DNA of 23,038 bases. Origin: Ectocarpus siliculosus (taxonomy: Eukaryota; Sar; Phaeophyceae; Ectocarpales; Ectocarpaceae). The stretch lies in NCBI GenBank assembly GCA_000310025.1, contig FN648558.1:145680-168717 (forward strand). The letters run 5' to 3'. The translations under genes were made by a program, and so were the position numbers. This document shows, piece after piece, positions 1 to 9,734 of the stretch. The notes under the pieces are model-generated. The model worked only from the letters and a program-made list of their open reading frames with translations, did not search any database and had not been told where the DNA came from. Positions within the stretch are counted from its first letter, which is position 1. The number at the start of each line of letters is the position of its first letter.

Positions 1-622
1 TTTGCCCCCCCCCCCCCCCCCCCCGGAGGGCCCCAAAAAAAAGTGTTGGGGGTTAGGTGTCGGAAAAAAAAAATTGTGCGCCCTGGTACCGGCGTTCTTA
101 TTTTCACATAGACATCACGGGGTACGAACACAACATAACAACACTTCAGGAATTGCTCAACAAAGGAACGAAACACTTCCAAATAGAGCAAAACATAATC
201 AAAACGAAAGCAACACATGATAGCACGCAAGCTAATCTAACAAGAAAAGTCCTTCGTATCTATTCGCTTCCAAATAATACCCAGTTCCACTTTCTTCCAG
301 TATGAATTCCGCACCAACCATAGGTGCATTTATACCCACAGTGTTTGCAGTCACTACTGTCGAGGTACGAAAAAAGGTATACATGAAAATTGTGTAAAAT
401 ACTACGTATAAGTCGACTAGAAAAGGAACGTTCCTCTTTACGCGGCACATCCACCCACCGGCCCGAGCGCGGTGCGTGTAGTGAGATGGGGTGCTGACGA
501 CTTCGTCGAAAGCAATGGTTGAAGGGAAATTTCCATAGGAAACTTCCTGGCTACACCACCAGAGCTACAGTATATAGCCCGAGAATACACTGACTGGCGG
601 GTGGGTGGGAAGGACGGCGGAA

Positions 623-682
623 AATATATACCCCGAAGGATAAACCGCTTCCAATATATACCCCGAAGGATAAACCGCTTCC
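623..682. repeat. 30-bp tandem duplication (2 copies)
   Basis: Two identical 30-bp units lie head to tail at 623-652 and 653-682. Each starts AATATATACCCCGAAGG and ends CCGCTTCC. Perfect identity suggests a recent slippage or unequal-exchange event, or an assembly duplication. Confidence 0.9.
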
Positions 683-699
683 ATTCTAAACTACTGACT

Positions 700-716
700 G
701 CTGGTTCGAACCCGGT
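700..716 (+). other. tRNA-like T-arm / Pol III B-box match
   Basis: GGTTCGAACCC at 703-713 matches the Pol III B-box consensus. It forms a T-arm: stem 700-704 pairs with 712-716 (two wobbles) around the loop TTCGAAC. No A box, anticodon arm or acceptor stem can be built upstream, so this is not a complete tRNA. It may be a relic of a tRNA-derived SINE or chance. Confidence 0.3.
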
Positions 717-883
717 GCGTGCGCTGTACGTTTTTTTATCACGGCTCGAAGCTAGGATTTAGCAAAAGGGGTGCTTCTATATCGACCAATAAAACGAAAA
801 AAAAAACGAAACCGTGTTTTCTTGAACACATATGGAGGCGTTTTTCCCCGAAAGGATGAAAACAAGGAGCCGGGTTTTTTTGG

Positions 884-981
884 GGCTTGCTAATCCGTGT
901 TTCTGACAGAAACATCGGACAAGCGCACCGCTTGGCTTGCTAATCCGTGTTTCTGACAGAAACATCGGACAAGCGCACCGC
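884..981. repeat. 50-bp tandem duplication containing a palindrome
   Basis: Near-perfect copies lie at 884-933 and 934-981, starting GGCTTGCTAATCC and ending GCGCACCGC. Each contains a 7-bp inverted repeat, GTTTCTG and CAGAAAC, around a single A (899-913 and 949-963). Confidence 0.9.
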
Positions 982-1970
982 GGGCGCTGTAACATCAATG
1001 AGAACGCTAGAAAGACCACCTGCCAGACTCACGTCCAGGTCTATTGTGGAGATGGACAAGCGGCAGAAGCGGCGTTCAGTCCGTTCTTGGCCCAAAACTA
1101 GGCATTGCGTGGTGCTCTCGTCTTCAACTGCTGCTGTTGGTGCTGTTTTTTTTTTTCAATCACACATAGCAAACACGGAAACAGTAGAACGAGTACAGCA
1201 GCAGCACCAAGACCTCCAACGCGCTGATTCCTTCGGCTCGGCTGTCTATATGATACCATCTCCCGGCGCCGTGCTGCTTCGTGGGTATTGGGTGCTTGGA
1301 TGTTGCTCAATAAAGTGTGTGAGAGACGTGTGCCACCTCACCAAAATACCGTTGGAAAAAATGCGGCGAGATGATCTGTTTTTGGTCGGACGCATCAACA
1401 TCAATCCAAGGCACCACGCAGCAGTAGAGCAACAGGGCCTCCGACACGCAAATTCTTTCGGAGTGGCGATCTATATGATGCTGGCCGTCAGCGCGGCTGC
1501 CGCCCTATGATTGTTGAGCTCGTCTACCTTTGGGCAGGTGGTGGTCAAAGATGGGAGTCGCAACCGTGAAAAATGAGCTGGCAAACTGTGAAGAAATCGC
1601 AAACAACACCCAGGTGGCGACACTCTGCCCTGCGTCTGTTGTTGCTGAAAACTGACAACAGCAGGCCAGGTGGACGGGATCTTTCTAAGTGTGTTGTCCT
1701 CTGTGTCGGGTGCTGCCTTTTGCGCTTTCACCGCTGATCTATGGTGAGCAATACCATGTCAACCTGTTGTGTGTCGAGCAAAACGTGTCTTCAGGGAAGG
1801 AAACGAACTCTTCGCGATGACATGACGATTAGAACAAGGGAAAAATAATCGGATTCTTCTTTTCACCGTTCCGTGAAAAAAAGCGCGTTTTTTTCGTTGC
1901 GTTAACAATTTTTTTATAACCCTACCCCATCAACCCAACCGACCCGACCCAAACAAATGGCATTGGAAAG

Positions 1971-2215
1971 TGCTAGGTCACCGTATGTACCAAGCAAGCC
2001 TAGAGGCCACGGCAAGCCGCGGCAACGCTAGGTTGCTGCACGCGGTGAAAAAGCTAGGTTGCTGCACCCTTTGCGTTCTAGTTCCAGCTGTCCCGTTTAG
2101 GCTAAGCCGCGGCGCAGTAGTAGGGGGTAAGGGCTAGGTTGCTGCGCACCGTTTGGGCTAGGTTGTTGTGCAACGCTAGGTTGCTGTACGGTGAAAAGCT
2201 AGGTTGTCGTGCAGG
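1971..2215 (+). repeat. Cluster of GCTAGGTTGCTG motifs
   Basis: The motif GCTAGGTTGYTG recurs at 2027, 2053, 2133, 2157, 2175 and 2198 (the last with TTGTCG), with a partial copy at 1971. Spacing is irregular and the intervening sequence differs, so this is not a simple minisatellite. Related GAGGTTGCTGC motifs form the palindrome near 3400. Confidence 0.7.
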
Positions 2216-2321
2216 GCTGCACCTACCCAAGGAATGTTCCAAGAAACGTTATCCCGACATGGAGACCACCGCTTTCGCAATGGCTTTCGACCAAGTCGTC
2301 AGCACTACTGCTGTGTAATCA

Positions 2322-2667
2322 TGCGGCGGCGTGTGCTCTCTGCTCTCTGCATCTATCTACACGTGGGGGTGGTATTGGTTCTGCACACATACACGTAAAC
2401 AAAAAACCGTGATGCCTCCACAGGTTGCCACAACTACAAAATGTAGGCAGAGTCTACAAGACGGGTGTACACATCACCGGGGCCGAGCGCGGTGCCTGTC
2501 GTGATGCGGCGGCGTGTGCTCTCTATATCTACGTTGTGCATGGTGGTGGTATTGGTTTTGCATATGTTCTTGTTCTTCTTTCTTCTTCTTCTCGTGAACA
2601 AAAAAAAACGTGATGCCTCCACAGGTTACCACAACTACAAAATGTAGACAGAGTGTACAAGTCGGTT
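2322..2667. repeat. Imperfect tandem duplication of about 180 bp
   Basis: The segments 2322-2465 and 2504-2667 align over their length. Both begin ATGCGGCGGCGTGTGCTCTC, share GGTGGTATTGGTT, and share GTGATGCCTCCACAGGTT followed by an ACAACTACAAAATGTAG block. A TTC-rich expansion near 2570-2595 lengthens the second copy. No protein domain is apparent in any frame. Confidence 0.8.
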
Positions 2668-3363
2668 GTGTATCGGCCGACATCTACAAAAACAAGACCG
2701 CTATTGAAGATAACACGATCACTGTACGTCTCTTACACACCTTTGCTTAGAAATGGTGCCGAAGATCCTCAAGCCCGTCAGCACATTAGTGCACTGGCCG
2801 CGGAGCCGGATAGTATGGTTCGACCTCGTGTGAGTTCCTCCGCGCATTCTAAATCCTGGAACCATATGTATCTCGAATGGGTAGCCTTTCTTTCTGTAGA
2901 GTTTTTTTTTTTTTCTTAATATGACACAACGAAACCATCTCTATCATAGAAAAGAGTCTTGAGATAGATTAGCAATGGATCCATAACGTCAGAAAGTACC
3001 TGTATAAATAACTCGAAAAAATGCATGAAACCAGTGGAAGAGCGCGAAAAGTGGATGAATCGAGTTTTATATCGGAGGCGACTTTTGGGCAAAAATGCAT
3101 GTCAGAATCGTTCACACGCGAACCTGGAGACAACCGTCTCATAGAGCTCCAAGTATATATTTGTGTTCCGAGACGAACAGACTGCTCTCTCTATCTCCCT
3201 CTCTCCCTCTCCTCTCTCCTCGCTTTTGCAGCAAACATCACCGCCGTCACAACAGCAAAGACACAGCACACAGTCATAACAACGCCGCCACCACCGCCAG
3301 CCCCCAACCAAGCTTTCGGGCACTGCCCGACCGATTTTTTGTTGTGCTACGTGCGTATCAACG

Positions 3364-3420
3364 CGTACGTGAGGTTGCTGCGTACGTGAGGTTGCTGCAT
3401 GCAGCAACCTCACGTACGCA
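3364..3420. repeat. Perfect 42-nt palindrome with adjacent direct repeat
   Basis: 3379-3399 is the exact reverse complement of 3400-3420, with no spacer and no mismatch. The arm begins TGCGTACGTGAG and ends GTTGCTGCA. Immediately upstream, 3365-3381 repeats the arm sequence GTACGTGAGGTTGCTGC directly. The arm carries the GGTTGCTGC word also clustered at 2027-2215. Confidence 0.95.
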
Positions 3421-4165
3421 TGCTGCTTCACCCTCTCTTTTCCCGTCTGCCCTCCTCTCTCGACGTGCTCCTTTTTTTTCTTTCTCGCTTTTTCTCTGGT
3501 GCCGCCATCGCACGCAAGCACAGACGAACTAACGGACAGACACAGTTGTTCCACAAGGCTCGCGGCATAGCTTATAGGCCGTCCCGTTATTTTTTTGGTG
3601 AAAAGCGGCCCTTCCCAGTCGGCATGGCGGGGAGGCTGGAGGTTGTTGTCGCCGTTGATGCACAGGGTGTGCGTAGTATACTGTATGCCTGTCTTGTTTA
3701 ACTGCTGTCTGCCTGTCTTTTCTAACCCCCTCTCTCGTGTTCTCTTTGGCACAAAAAAAAAAGAAGGACCAAGGACCAACGGTTTGTTATCATCAACGTG
3801 CCCGCGTGCCAAAATACAGAGTAGTATCAGCTAGCGTGGGTTGGGGGCGTTCTTGGCAGAGACGAACGCGCCTTGTCCGCTATTCGTTAGGGTGTGCATA
3901 ATCGTATCACCTTGAAAAAAGGCACTCTAATTTCGCATGCTGCTTGTTTCCGGTTGATCAAATTTGGCTGCACCAACGGCAGCCCACCTGCCCAACACCA
4001 GATGTCCGAGGATGTATTGGCGCAGGCTAACAGTCCTGTGTTTTTATCCTGTGAAGATCTATTCTCGAGTTTTATATCACGGGAGCTTTCCAGCAAAAAT
4101 GTACAAAGCAGCGAAAGGCCTAAAAAAGTCCTGCCGGTCCATGAATCGAGTTTTGAATAACAGTT

Positions 4166-4550
4166 ATTTCATTTATCTTTTTCCTAGAATCGCAGCATTT
4201 TCTCCGGGCCGGGAAACGCTCTCTCGAGCGCTCTCAGGCCACCACGCTTATTCACTTGGTTTCAGAGTGCAGTCCGAACCGTTCGAGCGCTGACAGGCCA
4301 GCATTTCGCATTTTGCAGTTTTCGCAATGTTGACGCTCGGAGCGCAGTTCCTTCGGTCCGATGTGCTCTATCGTCCTCTCCAATGCCATTCCGTTCGTCT
4401 CTGCCTTCTTTTTTCTCTACCGGTCTCGCTGTCTCGCCGTCCGTCGAGTCGTGAGAGACGCTCTCTCTCTCTCTCTCTCTTCGGCGCTTTTTCTCTCTCT
4501 CCTTTCTCGGAATTAGAACGGAACCAGAGTCCGAATGGGCGGTTCAACTT
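4166..4550 (+). repeat. Dispersed repeat R1, copy 1
   Basis: This copy aligns along its whole length with 16933-17336. Shared blocks include TATCTTTTTCCTAGAATCGC, CTCTCGAGCGCTCTCAGGCC, CAGCATTTCGCATTTTGCAG, GCAGTTCCTTCGGTCCGATG and GAATGGGCGG near the 3' end. A CT microsatellite lies inside (about 4461-4500). The copies differ by scattered substitutions and small indels, so they are older than the LTR and A/B repeats nearby. The nature of R1 is unknown; no coding potential is evident. Confidence 0.85.
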
Positions 4551-4558
4551 TATTATTA

Positions 4559-4563
4559 TTATG
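4559..4563. repeat. Target-site duplication of E1, left (TTATG)
   Basis: TTATG directly precedes the left LTR and is repeated exactly after the right LTR at 9171-9175. A 5-bp duplication is characteristic of integrase-mediated LTR-retrotransposon insertion, and it fixes the element ends. Confidence 0.9.
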
Positions 4564-4750
4564 TGTTTGGGTGCGGTAGCCCGTCAGAGGCCGAAAGAGA
4601 AAGAAGGTTGACTCAAGACCTTGGTTGATTAGAGAGTGAGAGACATGCGGTAGGCAAAACCATCGCCATGCAGCATGCCCATCAACACATTTCATCCGCG
4701 TACCCCCCGGAGGCCCCATAGACAGTATACTCTGCCGAGCACCCCAAACA
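4564..4750 (-). repeat. E1 3' LTR
   Basis: 187 bp, with terminal TG and CA, and short imperfect terminal inverted repeats (TGTTTGGGTGC and GCACCCCAAACA). It is almost identical to 8984-9170; I see one difference, in the GACAGTAT/GATAGTAT context. It lies downstream of the element's polypurine tract, hence the 3' LTR assignment. Confidence 0.92.
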
Positions 4751-4762
4751 GCCCCCCTGCTC
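4751..4762 (-). promoter_or_regulatory. E1 polypurine tract
   Basis: In the sense (minus) strand the bases just before the 3' LTR read GAGCAGGGGGGC. A purine run directly upstream of the 3' LTR primes plus-strand DNA synthesis in LTR retrotransposons and fixes the element's orientation. Confidence 0.75.
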
Positions 4763-6470
4763 GGTACGAGATACGATCTACGAAATCCTCGTCACGACTA
4801 TCATTGCCAGGTAAAACGGCGATAAATCAAACTACGCATCCACACGGATATCATCCACCATTCATTCCAATTCAAACAATTTCCCAATAAAACAATGTTC
4901 TACGAAATCTGTCGATCTCCCAATAAAACATGCTTTACGAAATCTTTCAAATCTTCTGATGATATCAAATTACTATCTCCTAAAAGGTCTGTCAATAAAC
5001 AATTCACCCTCTTGAGAAAAATGCTTTACCAAATTCTCAAGAAGTCAAAACACAAACAGTCACCCTTGGAAAAATATCCAGCACAGATCAGATACACATT
5101 ACATCAGAATCACGTCAGAACGGGGACGGGTAACTCCGGGAAAACGTGTCCAACGTCCTGACTTAGCTTAGTCAGAACAAATTCCTCAGATAAACATTCA
5201 TGTTTCAACTCATTGACCAGCTCAAATAATAATCGGAAGCACAAAGGCTTCAACCATGACTGACGAGAACATGCCAAATCCTTCCTCCAATACCCAATAC
5301 CTTGACAAATATACCAGTCCAACAGCCCCCCTGCTGTAACATCCATCCCAAACACGAAGAAACCAAACAAACAAGTCCAAAACAAACATGAAGCAACCAA
5401 CAAATCCCAAACAGACAATAAACAATCCAGCAGCCCCCCTGCTGGGACATCTCATATAAACGGAACGAAAATCCCATTCAATATTCAATTCCATGTCACC
5501 TCCGCAGGTAAAACGCGGAAAACGATCCAGACATGAACTACCCAAATCCCATCAGCCAACATCAATTCCATATAAAATCCCCAGGGAAAACACGGAAAAT
5601 CCCAACATGAACTACCAAACCCGATGTCAGAAACACTGCTTGTTGTGCTGCGGCGGACAGCATGGTATCACATTCCCCCCCCCATGATTTCCGACAGCAG
5701 TGCAACAATCAGGCGTGATTCCGCAAAATCCAGCATGCTAATTCTGCATCGAACTTCATCAACTCCAAACCGAAACAAGAAAAGAAAATATATCAAAGAA
5801 AAGGCGTCACACGTCCAGCGCATACCAGCCTGCCGTACAGGTCTACTTGGAAAGGAAAATTGGTACTCCGCAAGGATTGACTCGTCGGGTACGGTACATC
5901 GGAGGGACAGAGAAACGGTGCGTGCCCCCCAACGTCTTTACCCAGCACGTCGCACGCCAAGCCAACGCCTACGAATATCCAGCACCACCAGAAAAACATA
6001 GCGGTAACTACCATAGAGAATGTTATCCCAACAAAGAGGAAAAACCAAAGTGGAACAAACCGTACGCAGAAATAATACTACCACCGCCATTTGAGATATT
6101 TTCCCGGCAAACAACAGCCCCCCGGCCGCAACATTCCATTTGCCTCCCAGAAAAACAACAATAATCAGCCATGGAAATTCCCTGCCATTTGGCCGTGGAA
6201 ATTAGTGTCCCTGCAAGGTAAAACGCGGGTGGGCATCTCTACAGAACAAAACAGAAGCAAATCCAAACCTGCAAATGTGTCAACGATAGGAAAAATGATT
6301 TGCAGACATTCAAACAACGATGAAAAGTGCAGCATTGTATCTGAAGATCAAAACACAAGAACAACATCCTGCACACAACAAATAATAGAAAAATGACAAG
6401 AAGAATACGCAAACAAACATCACGTGCCTTGGCGAGTTTGAGACCCCAGCAGAAGTCGCGCTGCTTGCCG
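4763..6470 (-). other. E1 region downstream of gag: non-coding, repeat-rich
   Basis: This 1.7 kb occupies the place where pol would be but shows no RT, integrase, protease or RNase H motif in any minus-strand frame. Instead it carries recurring modules. PPT-like runs (plus-strand ACAGCCCCCC) occur near 5322-5335, 5428-5440 and 6114-6123, in addition to the real PPT. A GGTAAAACG word occurs at 4810, 5507 and 6217. An imperfect duplication of about 75 bp (about 5501-5577 and 5578-5650) shares CATGAACTACC. It reads as a deletion remnant or a long 3' UTR. Confidence 0.7.
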
Positions 6471-6740
6471 TCATTGTCGGACTCGCCCGGTCTTCCGAAC
6501 TCCCTTCCCCGCTTCATGATCCTCCTGTCGTTGTTCCGGTCGCGAACACGGGCTCCCCGGCCGTTGCCCCCGCGACATCTTTCCACGGTCGAACGGAGTG
6601 TACACCCCCATCACCGGCCCCACTCTCCCAGCCTTCAGCCGGCACAGCTCCCCCGGGTCGAAGGGGCGCAGCAGTGCCCCAAACCAGGCCACATCCATCC
6701 CCTCCGCCTCGTCGTTGCTACTGCTGCCGCTGCCGCTGCA

Positions 6741-6772
<32 letters not shown>

Positions 6773-8732
6773 GGGAACCATCGACCAGGTCGTCCACCCC
6801 GGGATAGTTGGCGCCGCGCACCCCCGAACACACGGTGCCGGGATCGAAAGGGTGCGTGGACGCCCCCCTCTCGCCACAGACGCTGTCATCCCAGCAGCCA
6901 TCAACCTCACCTGCGCACCAACCGCCATCATCGCTGTCGTCGTCAATGCCGTTGACCACCGCTTCCCCGTTGCTGGCCGTCCCCCCAACCGATACGGTGG
7001 GGGAAACGTCACCGACGGTCGCCATCGTAGCGGCCGGTGCCATCGCCGCGGTCGCGGGTGGTGCCGTCACCGATGTCGCCACTCCAGCCGCCGATGCCGT
7101 CATTGTAGCCACCTGCGCGGGTTCTCGAGCCATTCTCCCCGCCGCCGCAGCGGGAGAAACAACACCGTCGGGTGCCGCCGCCGTCGCCGCTGGAACCGCC
7201 GTCGATACCGACGCTCCAAGCACCAACGCGGGCGCTCCGGTCGTTCTCCCCGCCACTGTCGCGGAGATAACAGTGTCGCCGGGCACCGCAACCGTCGCCG
7301 CTGGAACCGCCGCCGATGCCGTTACTCCAGCTGTCGCCGCGAGCCCTCCGGGCGCTTCCTCCGCCGTCGCTGCGAGGGAAACACTACCGCCGCCGTAAGT
7401 CGCCATCGTCGCCTCTGGAGCTGCTGCCGATGCCGCCGCTCCTGCCGCCACTGCAGGAACCCCGGCAATTCCCCCCGCCGCCGTCGCGGCGACAACACTA
7501 CCGCCGCCGTAGGTCGCCGCCGTCGCCGCTGGAGCTGCCGCCGATGCCGCCGCTCGTGCTGCCACCGCGGGGACTCGGGTCATCCCCCCTGCCGCCGTCG
7601 CGGGGGGAACACTGCCGCCAGAGGTCGCCGCCATCGCCGCCGGAGCTGCCGCCGATGCCGCCGCTCGTGCTGCCACCGCGGGGACCCCGGCCGTTCCCCC
7701 CGCCGCCGCCGCGGGGAAAACACTGCCGCCGGAGATCGCCGCCGTCGCCGCTGGAGCTGCTGCCGATGCCGCCACTCCAGTCGCCAACGCAGGCGCTCCG
7801 GCCATTTCTCCCGCCCCAGCGGCGGGGAAAACATCATCGCAGACACTGCCACCAGCGTGAACCATGTCCACAGAATCATTCCATCCACACCATCCGTCAT
7901 CATCACCGTCCACAGCGCCGCCAGCGTGAACCACGTCGACGAAATCAGAGCGGTACTCGCTCTCTGCCATCACCTCGCCGCCAACGTGAACCAGGTCGAC
8001 AAAATCAGAGCGGTACTCGCTCTCTACCACCACCTGCTGCTGTACGACCGAGCTTCCACCGATGTCCATGCAGCTGCCGCCGCCATTGACGCCCATCCAG
8101 CAGCCACCGCGGACGATACGGCCGTCATCCTCGCCGCTGCTGCCATGAAGATGCACGGCGCAGTTCCGCCACATATGGCCGTACTGACCACAGGCGCCGC
8201 ACGTACCCTCGAACCTGCGGGGTGCGGCGCATTCTTCGCCGTGGTGGCCGTTCCTGCCGCACCGAGTGCAATGGTATACCGTACCAGGCGGAGGGGGTGA
8301 TTCCTGCTGGAAATACACGGCGTTGCTCCCGCAGTCATATATCCCACCAACTCCGGTTGGCGGCAGCTGCTGTTGCTGCCGCGCCAACTGCTGGTGCTGC
8401 CGCGCCTGGTGGCTCTGAGTGAAAACGCAATGTTGGTTCTGCTGACTGACAAAACCACCACGAGAACACTGCTGTACCTGCGATGGCTGCTGCTGCCATT
8501 GAGCACTCCATCGCTGCTGCTGTTGTTGTTGTTGTTGCTGCCGCCTAAGTCTCTCCTTCTCATACTCGGCAGCCTCCGCAGCTCTGAGCACCTTCACCAG
8601 CCTCTCCACCTCCGACTCGGCAGCTCGTAGCTTCTCTGCTGCGTTGCGCGACCTCTCCTCCATCTTGATGCACACAACTGTACCCTCCTCCCTTTGCGAA
8701 TCTCTTCCTATTCCGCCGCTTCTCTCCGCCAT
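6471..8732 (-). CDS. gag: E1 Gag-like protein with two CCHC zinc knuckles
   Basis: A 753-residue ORF starts at ATG 8732, about 250 nt inside the 5' LTR. Residues about 23-64 are rich in A/E/R/L heptads (probable coiled coil) and run into a poly-Gln tract at 65-73. Two CX2CX4HX4C knuckles follow: C155-C158-H163-C168 and C178-C181-H186-C191. These are the retroviral nucleocapsid type and would bind element RNA. A SEYRSDFVD-VH-GG repeat lies at about 238-295, then roughly 300 residues of Ala/Gly/Val-rich tandem repeats (about 36 residues each, around 7850-7000), and a Ser tract encoded by CAG/CTG-type triplets near 6735-6770. No capsid fold is recognisable. Knuckles near the N-terminal quarter are unusual, since Gag normally carries them at the C-terminus. 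The opposite strand is also open over this stretch, which I attribute to base composition. Confidence 0.75.
7000..7860 (-). repeat. Tandem Ala-rich coding repeats in E1 gag
   Basis: About eight degenerate units of roughly 34-37 codons encode variations on GGxAGVPAVAARAAASAAAP followed by ATxATxGGSV. Decay increases toward the C-terminal units. Codons are dominated by GCC/GCG/GGC, which opens several frames on both strands. Confidence 0.8.
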
Positions 8733-8983
8733 AGTCTACGCTTGAAAAATATCCCGTACCCTGCTGTCCCAGCCCTGAAGCGCTGTCCCAGCAATACACC
8801 CCCTGCTGTCCCGGTCCCCGATGGCCACCGTCCCAGCTATACACTACCCGCTGCCGTGCTGTCCCGTCCCCGTTGGCCACGTCCCAGCTTAGCTATATAT
8901 ATCGTATTCGCCGCCCCATTGGCCCGGCACATACAGCTCAGACGCCAATACCCACTACCAACACCAGGCCGTACAATATATTG

Positions 8984-9170
8984 TGTTTGGGTGCGGTAGC
9001 CCGTCAGAGGCCGAAAGAGAAAGAAGGTTGACTCAAGACCTTGGTTGATTAGAGAGTGAGAGACATGCGGTAGGCAAAACCATCGCCATGCAGCATGCCC
9101 ATCAACACATTTCATCCGCGTACCCCCCGGAGGCCCCATAGATAGTATACTCTGCCGAGCACCCCAAACA
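8984..9170 (-). repeat. E1 5' LTR
   Basis: 187 bp with the same TG...CA termini as 4564-4750. In sense orientation this is the 5' LTR. The next ten bases inside the element (8974-8983) are the palindrome CAATATATTG rather than a canonical TGG-type primer-binding site. Confidence 0.9.
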
Positions 9171-9175
9171 TTATG
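9171..9175. repeat. Target-site duplication of E1, right (TTATG)
   Basis: An exact copy of TTATG at 4559-4563, immediately outside the right LTR. Confidence 0.9.
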
Positions 9176-9215
9176 GTACCAGGTATAATTTTTACACGTG
9201 TGTCACACATATTTT

Positions 9216-9407
9216 ATGTTTGCTCAAGAATTCTGGATTATTTTTCTGCAGGCAACCAAAGAAAAACCAAGACACATGAAACAAATTGAGAGCGCAGGTA
9301 AAATGCCGTCTTGCTCCCAACGTTTTCTTATCGGACTAACCCGTTGCAAACTTCCCAAGATTGCCCTCCTATCATTACTATTGTTTCGGCCTAAACATAT
9401 CTTACTC
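9216..9407 (-). repeat. E2 terminal repeat B2
   Basis: 192 bp matching B1 (9735-9933), from ATGTTTGCTCAAGAATTC to TATCTTACTC. B1 has 7 extra bases (a CTGGCCT duplication near 9911-9917). On the sense strand B2 is the 3' terminus of the element. Its outer edge abuts TTT (9213-9215). Confidence 0.9.
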
Positions 9408-9506
9408 ATAATAAACTACCTACACTTGGTACCTCCTAGTCGTCGACCGACTAGAACCCCCCATCCATGCTCCCCCCTCTCTTGAGCGATAGGTGTGGGT
9501 GGGTGG
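9408..9506. other. Unique spacer between A2 and B2 with a small inverted repeat
   Basis: About 100 bp not shared with the other end. It contains CTAGTCG (9436-9442) and CGACTAG (9448-9454) as a perfect 7-bp inverted repeat around TCGAC. It could be a recombinase-binding or structural site, but nothing in the sequence proves a function. Confidence 0.5.
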
Positions 9507-9734
9507 GAAATCGATCAAATCCTAGGCGGCACCCCGTGTTTGCTGCTCCTCAAAGCTGCTATATCTGCTACTCCTCTCCTTCTCTCAAACGCACTTGCTT
9601 GTCTCTCGCCCAGCGAGAACACAAAAACTTTCTGACACCGAGGCTGTCTCTATTTTTCTTCGATCCCCGCTTTTCCGAATTCCAACACGCCTCCACAAAC
9701 CACATATTCACATACGTACTGAATCTTCCCGTTT
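9507..9734 (-). repeat. E2 internal repeat A2
   Basis: 228 bp, the same length as A1 (16620-16847), with about three substitutions. It is contiguous with B1, so B1-A2 reproduces the sequence expected at the junction of a circularised element. Confidence 0.92.

Larger units (their letters stand above)
1..4165. other. Left flank with no convincing gene
   Basis: No reading frame here has recognisable domains, plausible composition and a sensible length together. The longest open frames (about 187 and 236 codons) run through low-complexity or palindromic sequence and give Arg/Ser/Cys-rich translations typical of chance frames. The stretch holds a poly-C run (5-24), several tandem duplications, pyrimidine-rich tracts (about 3180-3225 and 3430-3500), a motif cluster and a perfect palindrome, annotated separately. 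I see no promoter or RNA gene that I can support beyond an isolated tRNA-like T-arm. Confidence 0.6.
4564..9170 (-). mobile_element. E1: non-autonomous LTR retrotransposon (TR-GAG-like)
   Basis: This is a complete 4.6-kb element with 187-bp LTRs at 4564-4750 and 8984-9170. The LTRs start TGTTTGGG and end CCCCAAACA, and differ by one substitution that I can see. A TTATG target duplication flanks it. A polypurine tract (sense AGCAGGGGGGC) abuts the 4564-4750 LTR, so the element reads on the minus strand with its 5' LTR at 9170-8984. The only long ORF is gag-like (8732-6471). No protease, integrase, RT or RNase H motifs are present in the 1.7 kb downstream. Known non-autonomous groups with gag but no pol are called TR-GAG elements; mobilisation would need pol from a relative. 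High LTR identity implies recent insertion. Confidence 0.9.

Noticed and set aside
640-730. Full tRNA gene around the GGTTCGAACCC box
   Set aside because: Only the T-arm forms; no A box, anticodon stem or acceptor pairing was found upstream.
3180-3232. Polypyrimidine stretch ending TTTTGCAG as a splice acceptor
   Set aside because: It fits a 3' splice site, but no coding exon follows in any frame, so no gene model is supported.
3102-3812. A 236-codon minus-strand frame in the left flank
   Set aside because: It reads straight through the perfect palindrome and pyrimidine tracts, with no domain or composition signal.
4945-4975. CTGATGA-like word as a hammerhead ribozyme core
   Set aside because: No GAAA core strand or flanking stems could be paired nearby.
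6721-6770. CTG run considered as a CRISPR-like or satellite array
   Set aside because: It is a simple trinucleotide run encoding a Ser tract in gag, with no spacers.
6393-8300. A 635-codon open frame on the plus strand opposite E1 gag
   Set aside because: It is Arg/Ser/Ala low-complexity, antisense to a gene with zinc knuckles and LTR-consistent orientation, and arises from GC-rich repeat codons.
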